Assembly: GCF_000420025.1 (NCBI RefSeq)
Contig: NZ_ATUD01000005.1
Span: forward strand, 215,503-279,502
DNA from: Patulibacter americanus DSM 16676
Lineage (GTDB): Bacteria; Actinomycetota; Thermoleophilia; Solirubrobacterales; Solirubrobacteraceae
Reading direction: 5' to 3'
DNA: 64,000 bases
Positions 1 to 9,600 of the stretch are shown here, piece by piece (positions within the stretch are counted from its first letter, which is position 1; each line of letters starts with the position of its first letter). Both the position numbers and the translations under genes were made by a program. The notes below the pieces were generated by a model that saw only the letters and a list, made by a program, of their open reading frames with translations, was not told the DNA's origin and did no database searches.

Positions 1-26
1 CGGGCCGGGAGGAGAGGGGAACACGA

Positions 27-1115
27 ATGCGTGATTCACGCTGGGGAAGGTTCCTGGCCCTGCTGTTCGCAGTGGTGCTGGGTGCTGCCGTCATCACGGG
101 CTGCGGCTCGACGAAGGACGACAGCAACGAGGGCAGCGGCGGGTCCGCGGCCTCGGGCGAGACCAAGGCTGACGCCGGTGCCGCCATCAAGAAGGGGCTC
201 AACGTCGTCGTGATGCCCAAGCAGCTCGGCAACCCGTACGAGGAGCTCGAGAACAAGGGCACCGTCGCGGCCATCGAGGAGACGGGCGGCAGCGCCAAGA
301 TCCAGGGTCCGACCGACGCGTCCGCGTCGTCGCAGGTCTCGCTGCTGCGCTCCATTACGCAGCAGAAGCCCGACGCCATCGTGCTCGCGGCCAACGACCC
401 GAACGCCATCGCTCCGGTCCTCAAGCAGGCCATGCAGCGCGGCGTCAAGGTCGTGACGCAGGACTCCGACGCCGCGAAGGACGCGCGTCAGATCTTCATC
501 AACCAGGCGACGACGCAGTCCATCGGCGTCCAGCTGGCGAAGCAGGCCAAGGAGACCGCCGGTCCCGACGGCGGCGAGGTCGCGGTGCTGTCGGCCACGG
601 CCAACGCGCCGAACCAGAACGCCTGGATCAAGATCATGCAGGACGAGCTCAAGAAGCCCGGCTACGAGAACATCAAGGTCGTCAAGGTCGCCTACGGCGA
701 CGACGACGACCAGAAGTCGTTCCAGCAGGCCCAGGGCCTCCTGCGCGCCTACCCGAAGCTGAAGTCCATCGTCTCCCCGACGACGGTCGGCATCGCGGCC
801 GCCGCGCGCTACGTGTCGTCCAAGCCCGCCTACAAGGGCAAGGTCGCGGTCACGGGTCTCGGCACGCCGAACCAGATGTCGAAGTTCGTCAAGGACGGCA
901 CCGTGCAGCAGTTCGCCCTCTGGAACCCGGAGGACGTCGGCTACCTGGGTGGCTGGGCCGCCGCGGCGCTCGCCTCGGGCCAGATCACCGGCAAGGAAGG
1001 CGAGACCTTCAAGGCCGGCAAGCTCGGCGACAAGACGATCGGCGCCGACGGCGAGATCGTCCTCGGGCCGCCGACGACGTTCACCAAGGACAACATCGAC
1101 GACTTCGACTTCTAG
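27..1115 (+). CDS. rhaS: Rhamnose ABC transporter substrate-binding lipoprotein
   Basis: A 362-aa exported binding protein that should capture L-rhamnose for an ABC importer. The N-terminus has a basic start, a hydrophobic core and the lipobox ITGC near residues 23-26, so it is a lipoprotein. A Ser/Gly-rich linker leads into a two-lobed periplasmic-binding fold (motifs GNPYEELENKG, AANDPNAIAPVLKQA, SPTTVGIAAAARYV). An AGGAG ribosome site precedes the ATG. The fold alone fits several sugar importers. The rhamnose assignment rests on family resemblance and on rhaM, rhaB, rhaI and rhaD following directly. ATPase and permease genes are not in the window and are presumably upstream. The symbol follows the transporter nomenclature, not the E. 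coli regulator RhaS. Confidence 0.88.
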   Translation: MRDSRWGRFLALLFAVVLGAAVITGCGSTKDDSNEGSGGSAASGETKADAGAAIKKGLNVVVMPKQLGNPYEELENKGTVAAIEETGGSAKIQGPTDASASSQVSLLRSITQQKPDAIVLAANDPNAIAPVLKQAMQRGVKVVTQDSDAAKDARQIFINQATTQSIGVQLAKQAKETAGPDGGEVAVLSATANAPNQNAWIKIMQDELKKPGYENIKVVKVAYGDDDDQKSFQQAQGLLRAYPKLKSIVSPTTVGIAAAARYVSSKPAYKGKVAVTGLGTPNQMSKFVKDGTVQQFALWNPEDVGYLGGWAAAALASGQITGKEGETFKAGKLGDKTIGADGEIVLGPPTTFTKDNIDDFDF

Positions 1116-1127
1116 GCCGCAAGGCCA

Positions 1128-1153
1128 CGCTCCCCGCGCCTGAGCGGGGAGCG
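1128..1153 (+). terminator. 10-bp GC hairpin after the rhamnose-binding protein
   Basis: A perfect 10-bp stem (cgctccccgc/gcggggagcg) with a 6-nt loop lies 13 nt after the stop codon. There is no T-run, so it may stabilise the abundant binding-protein mRNA or partially terminate rather than fully terminate. Confidence 0.6.
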
Positions 1154-1176
1154 CGAAGTCGCACCGTCGGACCGGG

Positions 1177-1202
1177 GGACGGGCGCACCAGCGCGCCCGT
1201 CC
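1177..1202 (+). terminator. Second 10-bp hairpin before the rhaM leader
   Basis: A perfect 10-bp stem (ggacgggcgc/gcgcccgtcc) with loop accagc, followed about 12 nt later by a short T-tract (catcttttcc). Together with the preceding hairpin it may set the transporter-to-enzyme expression ratio inside the operon. Confidence 0.5.
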
Positions 1203-1234
1203 GCCGGACCCATCTTTTCCGGACACAGGACCTC

Positions 1235-1324
1235 ATGAGCACGACCCCCCGCAACGCGAACACCGCAGTGAACGGCGCGCACCTCGCCGCCACCCCGACG
1301 GCCCCCGGCCGCATGGGCCTCTGA
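1235..1324 (+). CDS. Possible 29-residue leader peptide coupled to rhaM
   Basis: ATG at 1235 with AGGA 5 nt upstream opens a 29-codon frame whose TGA overlaps the rhaM start as TGATG. The product begins MSTTPRNAN and is small, polar and Ala/Thr-rich, with no recognisable domain. rhaM has no Shine-Dalgarno of its own immediately upstream of its ATG, so translation of this ORF could deliver ribosomes to rhaM. It could also be the remnant N-terminus of a lost gene. Short GC-rich frames arise by chance, so the call is tentative. Confidence 0.4.
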   Translation: MSTTPRNANTAVNGAHLAATPTAPGRMGL

Positions 1325-1644
1325 TGGAACGCGTCTGCTTCCTGCTCCAGGTCAAGGCCGATCGCCTCGACGAGTACAAGGCGCGTCACGCCGACGTGTG
1401 GCCCGAGATGCTCGACGCCCTCGTCGCCTCCGGCTACCGCAACTACTCCATCTTCCTGCGCCCCGACGGGCTGCTCGTGGGCTACTTCGAGTGCGACGAC
1501 TACGCCGCCGTCGACGCCGCGATGCAGTCGACCGAGGTCAACGCGCGCTGGCAGGCCGAGATGGCCGACTTCATGACCCTGCCCGAGGGCGCGCGCCCCG
1601 ACACGGGCCTCCTGCGCCTCGAGGAGGTGTTCCACGTTGGCTAG
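1324..1644 (+). CDS. rhaM: L-rhamnose mutarotase
   Basis: A 106-aa protein of the usual mutarotase length. It interconverts alpha and beta anomers of L-rhamnose so the isomerase receives its preferred form. Family hallmarks are visible: the conserved His/Trp segment RHADVWPEM (about residues 21-29), NYSIFL, GYFE and NARWQAEM. The start overlaps the stop of a 29-codon upstream frame (TGATG), and its 3' end overlaps rhaB by 8 nt, indicating one tightly coupled operon. Confidence 0.95.
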   Translation: MERVCFLLQVKADRLDEYKARHADVWPEMLDALVASGYRNYSIFLRPDGLLVGYFECDDYAAVDAAMQSTEVNARWQAEMADFMTLPEGARPDTGLLRLEEVFHVG

Positions 1645-3106
1645 CACCCCCGTCTACGCGGCGATCGACTTCGGCGCCTCCAGCGGCCGCGTCCTCGCCG
1701 GCCGCTACGACGGCGAGCGCGTGACGCTCACCGAGGCGGCGCGGTTCCCCAACCGCCCCGTCGACCTGCCCGACGGCCGCCACTGGGACCTGCTCGGCCT
1801 GTACGCGCAGGCGCTCGAGGGCCTGCACGCCGCCGATGGCGGAGGGCTGCACCAGCTCGCCGGCGTCGGCGTCGACACCTGGGCCGTCGACTACGGCCTG
1901 CTCGACCGCCAGGGCCGGCTGCTCGGCCTGCCGTACCACTACCGCGACGGCCGCACCGACGGCATGGTCGAGCGCAGCTTCGCCCGCGTCTCCCGCGAGG
2001 AGCAGTACGCGACGGCCGGCATCCAGACCATGCCGATCAACACGGTCTTCCAGCTCGAGGCCGAGCGCGGCTCCGCCGCCATGGAGGCCGCCGACCGGAT
2101 CGCCCTGATCCCGGACCTGCTGGCCCACTGGCTCGGCGGCGAGCTCGTCAACGAGGCCACGAACGCCTCGTCGACCGGCCTGCTCGACGCCCGCACCGGC
2201 ACGTGGGCGCACGAGCTCATCGGGCGCCTCGGCCTGCCCGGCGTGCTCTTCGGCCCCACGGTCGAGGCCGGCACGACGATCGGCCGCCTGCGCCCGGGCC
2301 TCGGGCTCGGGGACGCGGCCGTCCACGCCGTCGGCTCCCACGACACGGCGTCGGCCTTCGCCGCCGCGCCCGTCACGAGTCCGGACGCCGCGATCCTGTC
2401 CTCCGGCACGTGGTCGCTGCTGGGCCTCGAGCTCGACGCGCCCGTCCTGTCCGACGCCGCCCGCGAGGCGAACCTCACGAACGAGCGCGGCGTCGACGGC
2501 ACGATCCGCCTGCTGAAGAACGTGATGGGGCTGTGGCTCGAGCAGGAGCTCTCGCGGACGTGGAACATCCACGCCGCCGAGCTGCAGCGCCTGGCCGGCG
2601 AGGCCGACCCCGACGTCCCGGTGCTCGACATCGACCACGCGGACTTCCTCGCCCCGACGGACCTGCCCGCGCTCATCGCCGAGCACTGCCGCCGGACGGA
2701 CCAGACGCCGCCCGCCACGAAGGGCGAGACCGTCCGCACCATCTTCGTCTCCCTCGCCTGCCGGTACCGCTGGGTGCTCGAGCAGCTCGAGGCCGTCTCC
2801 GGGCGGACCATCCGGACCATCCACGTCGTCGGCGGCGGCGTGCGCAACGAGCTGCTCTGCCGGCTCACCGCCGACGTCACCGGCCGCACCGTCCTCGCCG
2901 GGCCCGTCGAGGGCACCGGCATGGGCAACGTGCTCGTGCAGCTGCGCGCCGCCGGCGAGCTGGGCTCCCTGCAGGAGCTGCGCCAGCTCGCCGCCGCCTC
3001 CGCGCGACCCCGGGCCTACGAGCCCGCCCCGGACCGCGCCGCGGCCGAGGACCTCTACCGCCGTTTCCTGACCGTGAGCGGCCTGACCGCCGCCGCGGCC
3101 GCCTGA
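1637..3106 (+). CDS. rhaB: Rhamnulokinase
   Basis: A 489-aa FGGY-family sugar kinase that phosphorylates L-rhamnulose to rhamnulose-1-phosphate with ATP. The N-terminal nucleotide-binding loop AAIDFGASSGRV, the substrate region GVDTWAVDYGLLD, the SHDTASAF and SSGTWSLLG motifs and the C-terminal GGGVRNELLCRLTADVTGR segment follow the family order. TTG at 1637, just inside the end of rhaM, is the only start that includes the FGGY N-terminus. The 8-nt overlap implies translational coupling. Confidence 0.95.
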   Translation: MASTPVYAAIDFGASSGRVLAGRYDGERVTLTEAARFPNRPVDLPDGRHWDLLGLYAQALEGLHAADGGGLHQLAGVGVDTWAVDYGLLDRQGRLLGLPYHYRDGRTDGMVERSFARVSREEQYATAGIQTMPINTVFQLEAERGSAAMEAADRIALIPDLLAHWLGGELVNEATNASSTGLLDARTGTWAHELIGRLGLPGVLFGPTVEAGTTIGRLRPGLGLGDAAVHAVGSHDTASAFAAAPVTSPDAAILSSGTWSLLGLELDAPVLSDAAREANLTNERGVDGTIRLLKNVMGLWLEQELSRTWNIHAAELQRLAGEADPDVPVLDIDHADFLAPTDLPALIAEHCRRTDQTPPATKGETVRTIFVSLACRYRWVLEQLEAVSGRTIRTIHVVGGGVRNELLCRLTADVTGRTVLAGPVEGTGMGNVLVQLRAAGELGSLQELRQLAAASARPRAYEPAPDRAAAEDLYRRFLTVSGLTAAAAA

Positions 3107-3129
3107 CCCCCGACCGAGGAACACCACCC

Positions 3130-4332
3130 ATGACCGACTACGAGCACCTCGCCGGACGACTGCGCGACCAGGGGGTCGACGTCGACGCCGTCCAGCGCCG
3201 CCTCTCCGCGCTGCAGGTCGAGGTCCCGTCCTGGGGCTTCGGCGACGCCGGCACGCGCTTCGCCACCTTCCAGCAGCCCGGCCGCCCGCGCACCGTCTTC
3301 GAGCGCATCGACGACGCCGCCGAGGTCCACCGGCTCTCCGGCACCGCGAACTCCGTCGCGCTCCACATCCCGTGGGACGCCGTCGAGGACTACGCCGAGC
3401 TCGGCGCCTACATCAAGAGCAAGGGCCTGGGCACCGGCCCGATCAACCCGAACCTCTTCCAGGACCCGGACTACAAGCTCGGCTCCGTCACGAACCCGGA
3501 CGAGAAGATCCGCGCGAAGGCGACGGCCCACCTCGTCGAGTGCGGCGAGATCGCCGTCGCGACCGGCTCTGGCGCGCTCTCCCTGTGGTTCGCCGACGGC
3601 ACGAACTACGCCGGCCAGGACGACCTGCTCGAGCGGCGCCAGCGCATGCTCGCCAGCCTCCAGGAGCTCCACAAGTCCACCCAGGCCGGCGGCACGGAGC
3701 TGCTCGTGGAGTACAAGCTCTACGAGCCCGCGTTCTACGCCACGGACCTGGCCGACTGGGGCTCCGCTGCGCTCATGTGCCGCGAGATCGGCGAGCGCGC
3801 GAAGGTGCTCGTCGACCTGGGCCACCACGCCCAGGGCGTGAACATCGAGCAGATCGTCGCGATCCTCGCGTCCTACGGCCTGCTCGGCGGCTTCCACACG
3901 AACGACCGCCGCTACGGCGACGACGACCTGATCACGGGCTCCGTCAACCCGTTCGCGCTCTTCTGCATCTTCGTGGAGCTCGCGGCCCTGCCCGAGCTGC
4001 CGCGGATCACGCTCGACCAGTCGCACAACATCGAGTCGAAGGTCGAGGCCGTCCTGCGCTCGGTCGTCAACATCCAGGAGGCCTACGCCAAGGCCCTCCT
4101 GGTCGACCGCGTCAAGCTCCGCGAGCTGCAGCAGACGGGCGACGTCAACGGCGCCTACGGCCTGCTGGCCGACGCGTTCGCGCACGACGTCCGCCCGCTG
4201 ACCGCCGCGGTCCGTGAGGGCCTGGGCGCGTCCGTCGACCCCGTCGGCGACCTGCGCTCCGGCGGCTACATGCAGAAGCTCTACGACGAGCGCGGCGCCG
4301 AGGCCGGCGTCGCCGGGGGCTGGGGCCGATGA
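3130..4332 (+). CDS. rhaI: L-rhamnose isomerase
   Basis: A 400-aa TIM-barrel isomerase of the RhaI (Pseudomonas stutzeri-like) type rather than the E. coli RhaA type, converting L-rhamnose to L-rhamnulose. Metal and substrate segments are recognisable: VEYKLYEPAFYATDL, VDLGHHAQGVNIEQ, GGFHTNDRRYGDDDL and LDQSHNIESK. A GAGGA site lies about 10 nt upstream of the ATG at 3130. The stop overlaps the start of a 42-codon ORF (ATGA). The frame stays open far upstream, but the isomerase N-terminus begins at MTDYEHLAG. Confidence 0.95.
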   Translation: MTDYEHLAGRLRDQGVDVDAVQRRLSALQVEVPSWGFGDAGTRFATFQQPGRPRTVFERIDDAAEVHRLSGTANSVALHIPWDAVEDYAELGAYIKSKGLGTGPINPNLFQDPDYKLGSVTNPDEKIRAKATAHLVECGEIAVATGSGALSLWFADGTNYAGQDDLLERRQRMLASLQELHKSTQAGGTELLVEYKLYEPAFYATDLADWGSAALMCREIGERAKVLVDLGHHAQGVNIEQIVAILASYGLLGGFHTNDRRYGDDDLITGSVNPFALFCIFVELAALPELPRITLDQSHNIESKVEAVLRSVVNIQEAYAKALLVDRVKLRELQQTGDVNGAYGLLADAFAHDVRPLTAAVREGLGASVDPVGDLRSGGYMQKLYDERGAEAGVAGGWGR

Positions 4333-4457
4333 GCGTCCCCGTCACCCGCCCGCAGCACCACGCCGGCGGCGTCCGCCGCCCGGCGGCCGACGCCGCCGCC
4401 CGCACCACCACTTCCGTCACCACGACCTGCCGCAGCCGGCAGGAGGCACAGCGATGA
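4329..4457 (+). CDS. Possible 42-residue coupled ORF between rhaI and rhaD
   Basis: An ATGA overlap joins this frame to the rhaI stop and a second ATGA overlap joins its stop to the rhaD start, so the three frames form a continuous relay. The predicted peptide starts MSVPVTRPQHH and is Ala/Arg/Thr-rich without known domains. rhaD also has its own strong site (GGAGG about 9 nt before its ATG), so the ORF may be a spacer rather than a functional protein. Confidence 0.35.
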   Translation: MSVPVTRPQHHAGGVRRPAADAAARTTTSVTTTCRSRQEAQR

Positions 4458-6562
4458 GCACCACCGTCCCCCTGGTCAACCTGGCCGACGACCTCTGGCC
4501 GTCGGAAGGCGTCCCGTCCGACCCGCTCGGGCAGGTCGTTCTTGCGTCGCACCTGCTCGGCGCCAACCGCGCCGTGGCCAACATCGGCGGCGGCAACACG
4601 TCCGCCAAGGGCACCACCACGGACCACACGGGCCGTGAGGTCCGTGCGATGTGGGTCAAGGGCTCCGGCTCCGACCTCGCGACGATGACCGAGAAGAACT
4701 TCACCGGCCTCAAGCTCGACGAGCTGCTGCCGCTGATGGATCGCCCGGACATGAGCGACGAGGAGATGGTGGCCTACGTCGGCCGCTCCATGCTCGACCC
4801 GACGATGCCGCGCGGCTCCATCGAGACGCTGCTGCACGCCTTCATCCCGGCGGACCACGTCCACCACACGCACCCCGACGGCATCAACGTCATCGCGGGC
4901 GCGAAGAACGGCGAGGCGCTCATCCAGGAGTGCTTCGGCGACCGCGCGCTGTGGATCCCCTACATCCGCCCGGGCTTCCTGCTCGCGAAGCAGATCGGTG
5001 AGGCCGTCCGCGACAACCCGCAGGCCGAGCTCGTCGTCCTGGCCAAGCACGGCCTGGTCGTCTGGGGCGACACAGCCGAGGACACCTACCGCCGCACGCT
5101 CTCGATCATCAACGAGGGCGCGCAGTTCATGAACGAGCGCGCCGGGGGTGAGCCGCGCTTCGGCGGCACCGCCGACGCCGCCTCGTCCATCACGGACGAG
5201 ACGCGCACCGCGGTCCTCGACCAGATCCTCCCGACGCTCCGTGGCGCCGTGTCGAGCGAGCGCTCGAAGGTGCTGCTCGTCGACCAGTCCGCCCCGGCGA
5301 TGGAGTTCGTCTCCAGCAACCGCATCGCGGACCTCGTCACGGTCGGCGCCGCGTGCCCGGACCACCTGGTCCACACGAAGATGCTGCCGATGTTCGTGCC
5401 GTTCGATCCGTCCTCCGAGGACGCGACGGTGCTCGTCGACCGCGTGAAGGAGCGGGCCGAGGGCTACCGCGAGCAGTACCGCGCGTACCACGCGGCCAAC
5501 GCCGAGAACCCCGACGTCCGCATGCCGGGCCAGACGTCCGGCCCCGTGCCGATCGGTGACGTCGACCCGCGCGTCGTGCTGATCCAGCACGTCGGTCTCG
5601 TCGGCGTGGGCACCACGCCGAAGGCCGCGTCGATGTCCCGCGACCTGTACCACCGCGCCATCGAGGTCATGGCCGGCGCCGACGCCGTCGACGAGTTCGT
5701 CTCGCTCACGGCCGAGGAGTCCTTCGCCGTCGAGTACTGGCCGCTCGAGCTCTACAAGCTCTCCCTGGCGCCCAAGCCCGGCGAGCTGCAGGGCAAGGTC
5801 GCGTTCGTGACCGGCGCCGGCGGCGGCATCGGCCGCGCGATCTCGGCCCGTCTGAAGGCGGCCGGCGCGGTCATCGCCGGCTTCGACCTCGACGCCGACG
5901 GGGCCCAGGAGGCCTCGGGCACCGACGGCATCGGGATCGGCGGCGACGTCACGTCCGAGGAGTCCGTCCAGAACGCGTACCGCGAGGCCGTCCGGAAGTT
6001 CGGCGGCGTCGACATCCTCGTCTCCAACGCGGGCATCGCGTCGAGTTCGGCGATCGAGGACACGACGCTCGAGGAGTGGGAGCGCAACCACCGCATCCTC
6101 GGCACGGGCTACTTCCTCGTGTCGAAGGAGGCCTTCCGGATCATGCGCGAGCAGGACACGGGCGGCTCCGTGATCTTCATCTCGTCGAAGAACTCGCTCG
6201 TGGCCGGCAAGAACGCCTCGGCGTACTCCTCCGCGAAGGCCGCCGAGCTGCACCTGGCGCGCTGCCTGGCCGAGGAGGGCGGCGCCGACGGCATCCGCGT
6301 CAACACGGTCAACCCGGACGCCGTACTGCGCGGGTCGAAGATCTGGCAGGGCAACTGGCGCGAGGAGCGGGCCGCGAACTACGGCCTGAGCCCCGACGAG
6401 CTCGAGGAGCACTACCGCCAGCGCAACACGCTGAAGGTCCTGATCCTCCCGGAGGACATCGCCGAGTCGACCCTGCACTTCGCCTCCGAGGCGCGGTCGG
6501 GCAAGTCGACGGGCAACATCCTCAACGTCGACGGCGGCGTGCCCGGCGCCTACACGCGCTAG
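4454..6562 (+). CDS. rhaD: Bifunctional rhamnulose-1-phosphate aldolase / alcohol dehydrogenase
   Basis: A 702-aa fusion. The N-terminal half (about residues 1-430) is a class II aldolase: phosphate loop NIGGGNTSAK, zinc ligands in HHTHPDG and a later AKHGLVVWG histidine. It cleaves rhamnulose-1-P to dihydroxyacetone phosphate and L-lactaldehyde. The C-terminal part (about 450-702) is a short-chain dehydrogenase with VTGAGGGIGRAI, NAG and the YSSAK catalytic pair, expected to oxidise or reduce lactaldehyde. The layout matches the RhaEW family. The ATG at 4454 is preceded by GGAGG and overlaps an upstream stop (ATGA). Confidence 0.93.
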   Translation: MSTTVPLVNLADDLWPSEGVPSDPLGQVVLASHLLGANRAVANIGGGNTSAKGTTTDHTGREVRAMWVKGSGSDLATMTEKNFTGLKLDELLPLMDRPDMSDEEMVAYVGRSMLDPTMPRGSIETLLHAFIPADHVHHTHPDGINVIAGAKNGEALIQECFGDRALWIPYIRPGFLLAKQIGEAVRDNPQAELVVLAKHGLVVWGDTAEDTYRRTLSIINEGAQFMNERAGGEPRFGGTADAASSITDETRTAVLDQILPTLRGAVSSERSKVLLVDQSAPAMEFVSSNRIADLVTVGAACPDHLVHTKMLPMFVPFDPSSEDATVLVDRVKERAEGYREQYRAYHAANAENPDVRMPGQTSGPVPIGDVDPRVVLIQHVGLVGVGTTPKAASMSRDLYHRAIEVMAGADAVDEFVSLTAEESFAVEYWPLELYKLSLAPKPGELQGKVAFVTGAGGGIGRAISARLKAAGAVIAGFDLDADGAQEASGTDGIGIGGDVTSEESVQNAYREAVRKFGGVDILVSNAGIASSSAIEDTTLEEWERNHRILGTGYFLVSKEAFRIMREQDTGGSVIFISSKNSLVAGKNASAYSSAKAAELHLARCLAEEGGADGIRVNTVNPDAVLRGSKIWQGNWREERAANYGLSPDELEEHYRQRNTLKVLILPEDIAESTLHFASEARSGKSTGNILNVDGGVPGAYTR

Positions 6563-6574
6563 GACGTCCCGTCA

Positions 6575-6640
6575 GCGGCCGCCCCCGGGCGGCCGCGCGG
6601 CACCCGGGCCCGGGGAGCGCGAGTGCGTTCCCCGGGCCCG
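6575..6640 (+). terminator. Double-hairpin terminator of the rhamnose operon
   Basis: Two hairpins follow the rhaD stop: a 9-bp stem at 6575-6596, then a 12-bp perfect stem (6605-6616 with 6629-6640) that can extend to 17 bp with one G-U pair and a 4-nt loop. No T-tract follows, as is common in very GC-rich genomes. It separates the operon from ftsK. Confidence 0.75.
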
Positions 6641-6693
6641 TCGTCGTCCGGGGGGAGGATCGGGACCGTCCGCGGCGAAGCGGCTGGGTGAGC

Positions 6694-9600
6694 ATGAGCA
6701 CCCGCCCTCGTACCCCTGCCCGCAACGCCGCCGCGGCGAAGAAGCCCTCCGGGTCGCGGAAGGCGGACCCCCGCGCGCCCAAGGCGCGAGCGGGGGCGCT
6801 CGACGCGCACGGCCCGGGCCTCGGCCTCACGCAGCGCCAGTTCGACCAGATCGGGCTGGGCCTGCTCGCCCTGGCGGTCTTCCTCTTCTTCCTGATGTAC
6901 CTCGGCTCGTGGGGTGGGGCGGTCGGCGACGCCCTCGTCAACGGCCTGCGCAGCCTCCTCGGGCAGGTCGCGTATCTCACGCCGCCGCTCGTGGCGGCCA
7001 CCGGCCTGCTGCTCGTCCTGCGCCCCCTGCTGCCGGCGCTCCGGCCCTTCCGCTTCGGCGGCGTCCTGCTCGTCCTCGCGATCGAGCTCATGCTCGCCAC
7101 GGGCACGTTCGGGCTCGGCGGCGGCGGGGGTCGCGAGGCCCTGTGGTCCTCCGACGTCGTCCGCGACCGCGGTGGACTGCTCGGCGACGCGATGTACTGG
7201 GGCGTCTCCAGCCTGCTCGGCGCGATCGGCGCGCACGTCATCGGCGTGACCATGCTGGTCGCGGGCGTCCTGCTGCTGACGGGCGCGTCGATCGCGTCCA
7301 TCGTCTCCCGCACGGGCGAGGGCCTGCGGCAGACCACGACGGCCTTCCGCCGCGTCCCGGACGAGACGCACCCGGGGGACCGGGACGACGACGTCCTCGA
7401 GATCCCCGTCCTGCCCCGCCGCCGCGCGAAGGCCGACGCCGAGCCGAAGGACGACGACCGGCCCCGGCCCACGCCGCCGGCCGGCCGCGGTGCCCGCAAG
7501 CCCGAGCCTGTCGCCCTGCCGGGCCAGCCCGAGGACGACGCCGACCACGCCGCCCCGGAGTTCCCCGCGCTGCCGCCCCGCCGGCGGTCCGCGCCGCCGG
7601 AGCCCACGGGGGAGGAGGAGATCGCCGCGTCGCGCGGCGAGGCCGTGCAGGCCTCCCGCGGCGAGGGCGTCTCCGCGTCCCGCGGCCCCGGCACGAAGCC
7701 CCGTCCGGAGCTCGACGGCGCGCTGCGCTACCCCGACCTCTTCGGCGCGGGCGGCGAGGCGCGGCTCGACCTCGGCGTGCCCACGCACGACCCCGCGCCC
7801 GACGAGGCCGCGGACGAGTCCGCCGTGCCCCTCCGCCCGGCCCCGTCCGCAGCCGGAGCGGCCGCCGCGCCGACGGCCGAGCACGACGCCGTCGAGCCCG
7901 ACGCCGCGGGCGACGAGACGCTCGACCCGCCCACGGTCGTGACGCCCCCGCGCATCCTGCGCTCCGCCGCCGGCGGTACGCCCCGCTCCGAGGTCCGCGT
8001 CCCCGCGCCCCGGACGGAGGAGGCCGCCCCCGACGAGCTCGACGACGAGCCGACGACCGAGGACGCCCGCCCCTCGCTGGCCGAGCTGCGATCGCGTCAG
8101 CCGATGGCCGGGGACAACGAGGCCCCCGAGGACGGCTACGTCCTGCCCGACCCGGAGCTCCTGAAGGTCTCGAACGCCGAGCAGCTGCGCCCGGACACCG
8201 CCGGCCAGGCGGAGACGGCACACGCGCTGATCGAGGCGCTCGCGCACTTCAAGGTCGACGCGAAGGTCATCGGCACCATCGCCGGCCCGCACATCACCCG
8301 CTACGAGCTGCGCCTGGCGCCCGGCATCAAGATGTCGAAGGTCGCCCAGCTCAAGGACGACCTCGCCTACGCGCTGGCCGCCACGGACATCCGCATCCTC
8401 GCGCCCGTCCCCGGCAAGACCGCCGTCGGCGTCGAGGTGCCGAACAAGCGCCGCCGGATCGTGCACCTCGGCGACGTCTACGGCGACCCGCCGGAGGACG
8501 CGACGCCGCTGACGGTGTGGCTGGGCAAGGACGTCTCGGGCGCCCCGATCTACGCCGACCTGGCGAAGATGCCGCACCTGCTCGTCGCCGGCACCACCGG
8601 CGCCGGCAAGTCCGGGGCGGTCAACGCGATGCTCAGCTCGATCCTGCTGCACGCCACGCCGGACGACGTGCGCCTGGTGCTCGTCGACCCCAAGCAGGTC
8701 GAGCTCAACCACTACGAGGCGATCCCGCACCTGCTCACGCCGGTGATCACGAGCCCGAAGATGGCGGCCAATGCGCTGCAGAACCTCGTGCGCGAGATGG
8801 AGTGGCGCTACGGCGTCATGAGCGTGAAGAAGACGCGCTCGCTCATCGAGCTCAACAAGGTGCGCATCGCGGAGGGCGACGAGCCGCTGCCCTACATCCT
8901 CTGCGTGATCGACGAGCTCGCCGACCTGATGATGGTCGCTCCGGCCGACGTCGAGGACGCGATCATCCGCATCGCCCAGAAGGCGCGTGCCGTCGGCATC
9001 CACCTCGTGCTCGCCACGCAGTCCCCGCGCGTGGACGTCATCACGGGCATGATCAAGGCGAACGTCCCGTCCCGGATCGCGTTCTCCGTGTCGTCCCAGA
9101 CGGACTCGCGCGTCATCCTCGACCAGAACGGCGCCGAGTCGCTGCTGGGTCGCGGCGACATGCTCTTCAACCCCGTCGGCTCCTCGCGGCTCACCCGCAT
9201 CCAGGGCGCCTACATCGACGAGGAGGAGATCGCCGCCCTCACATCGCACTGGGCCAAGCAGGGCGAGCCCGAGTGGCGCGACGACCTGCTCGAGGCCGTC
9301 GACGACGACGCGCCGGAGGACCCGGAGGGCGACGACCCCAACGACGCCGACGAGGACCCGCTGCTCGCCGACGCGATCGAGATGGTCGTGGAGATGGGCG
9401 CGGCGTCGACCTCCGGGCTCCAGCGCCGCCTGCGGGTCGGCTACACCCGCGCCGGTCGCCTCGTGGACATGATGGAGCGCCGCGGCATCGTCTCGGGCTT
9501 CGAGGGCTCGAAGGCGCGCCAGGTGCTCGTCAATCCGATGGACCTGCCGCGGATCCTCGCCGCGCTGCGCGGCACGACCGCCACGGAGGGCGTCGAGGAC

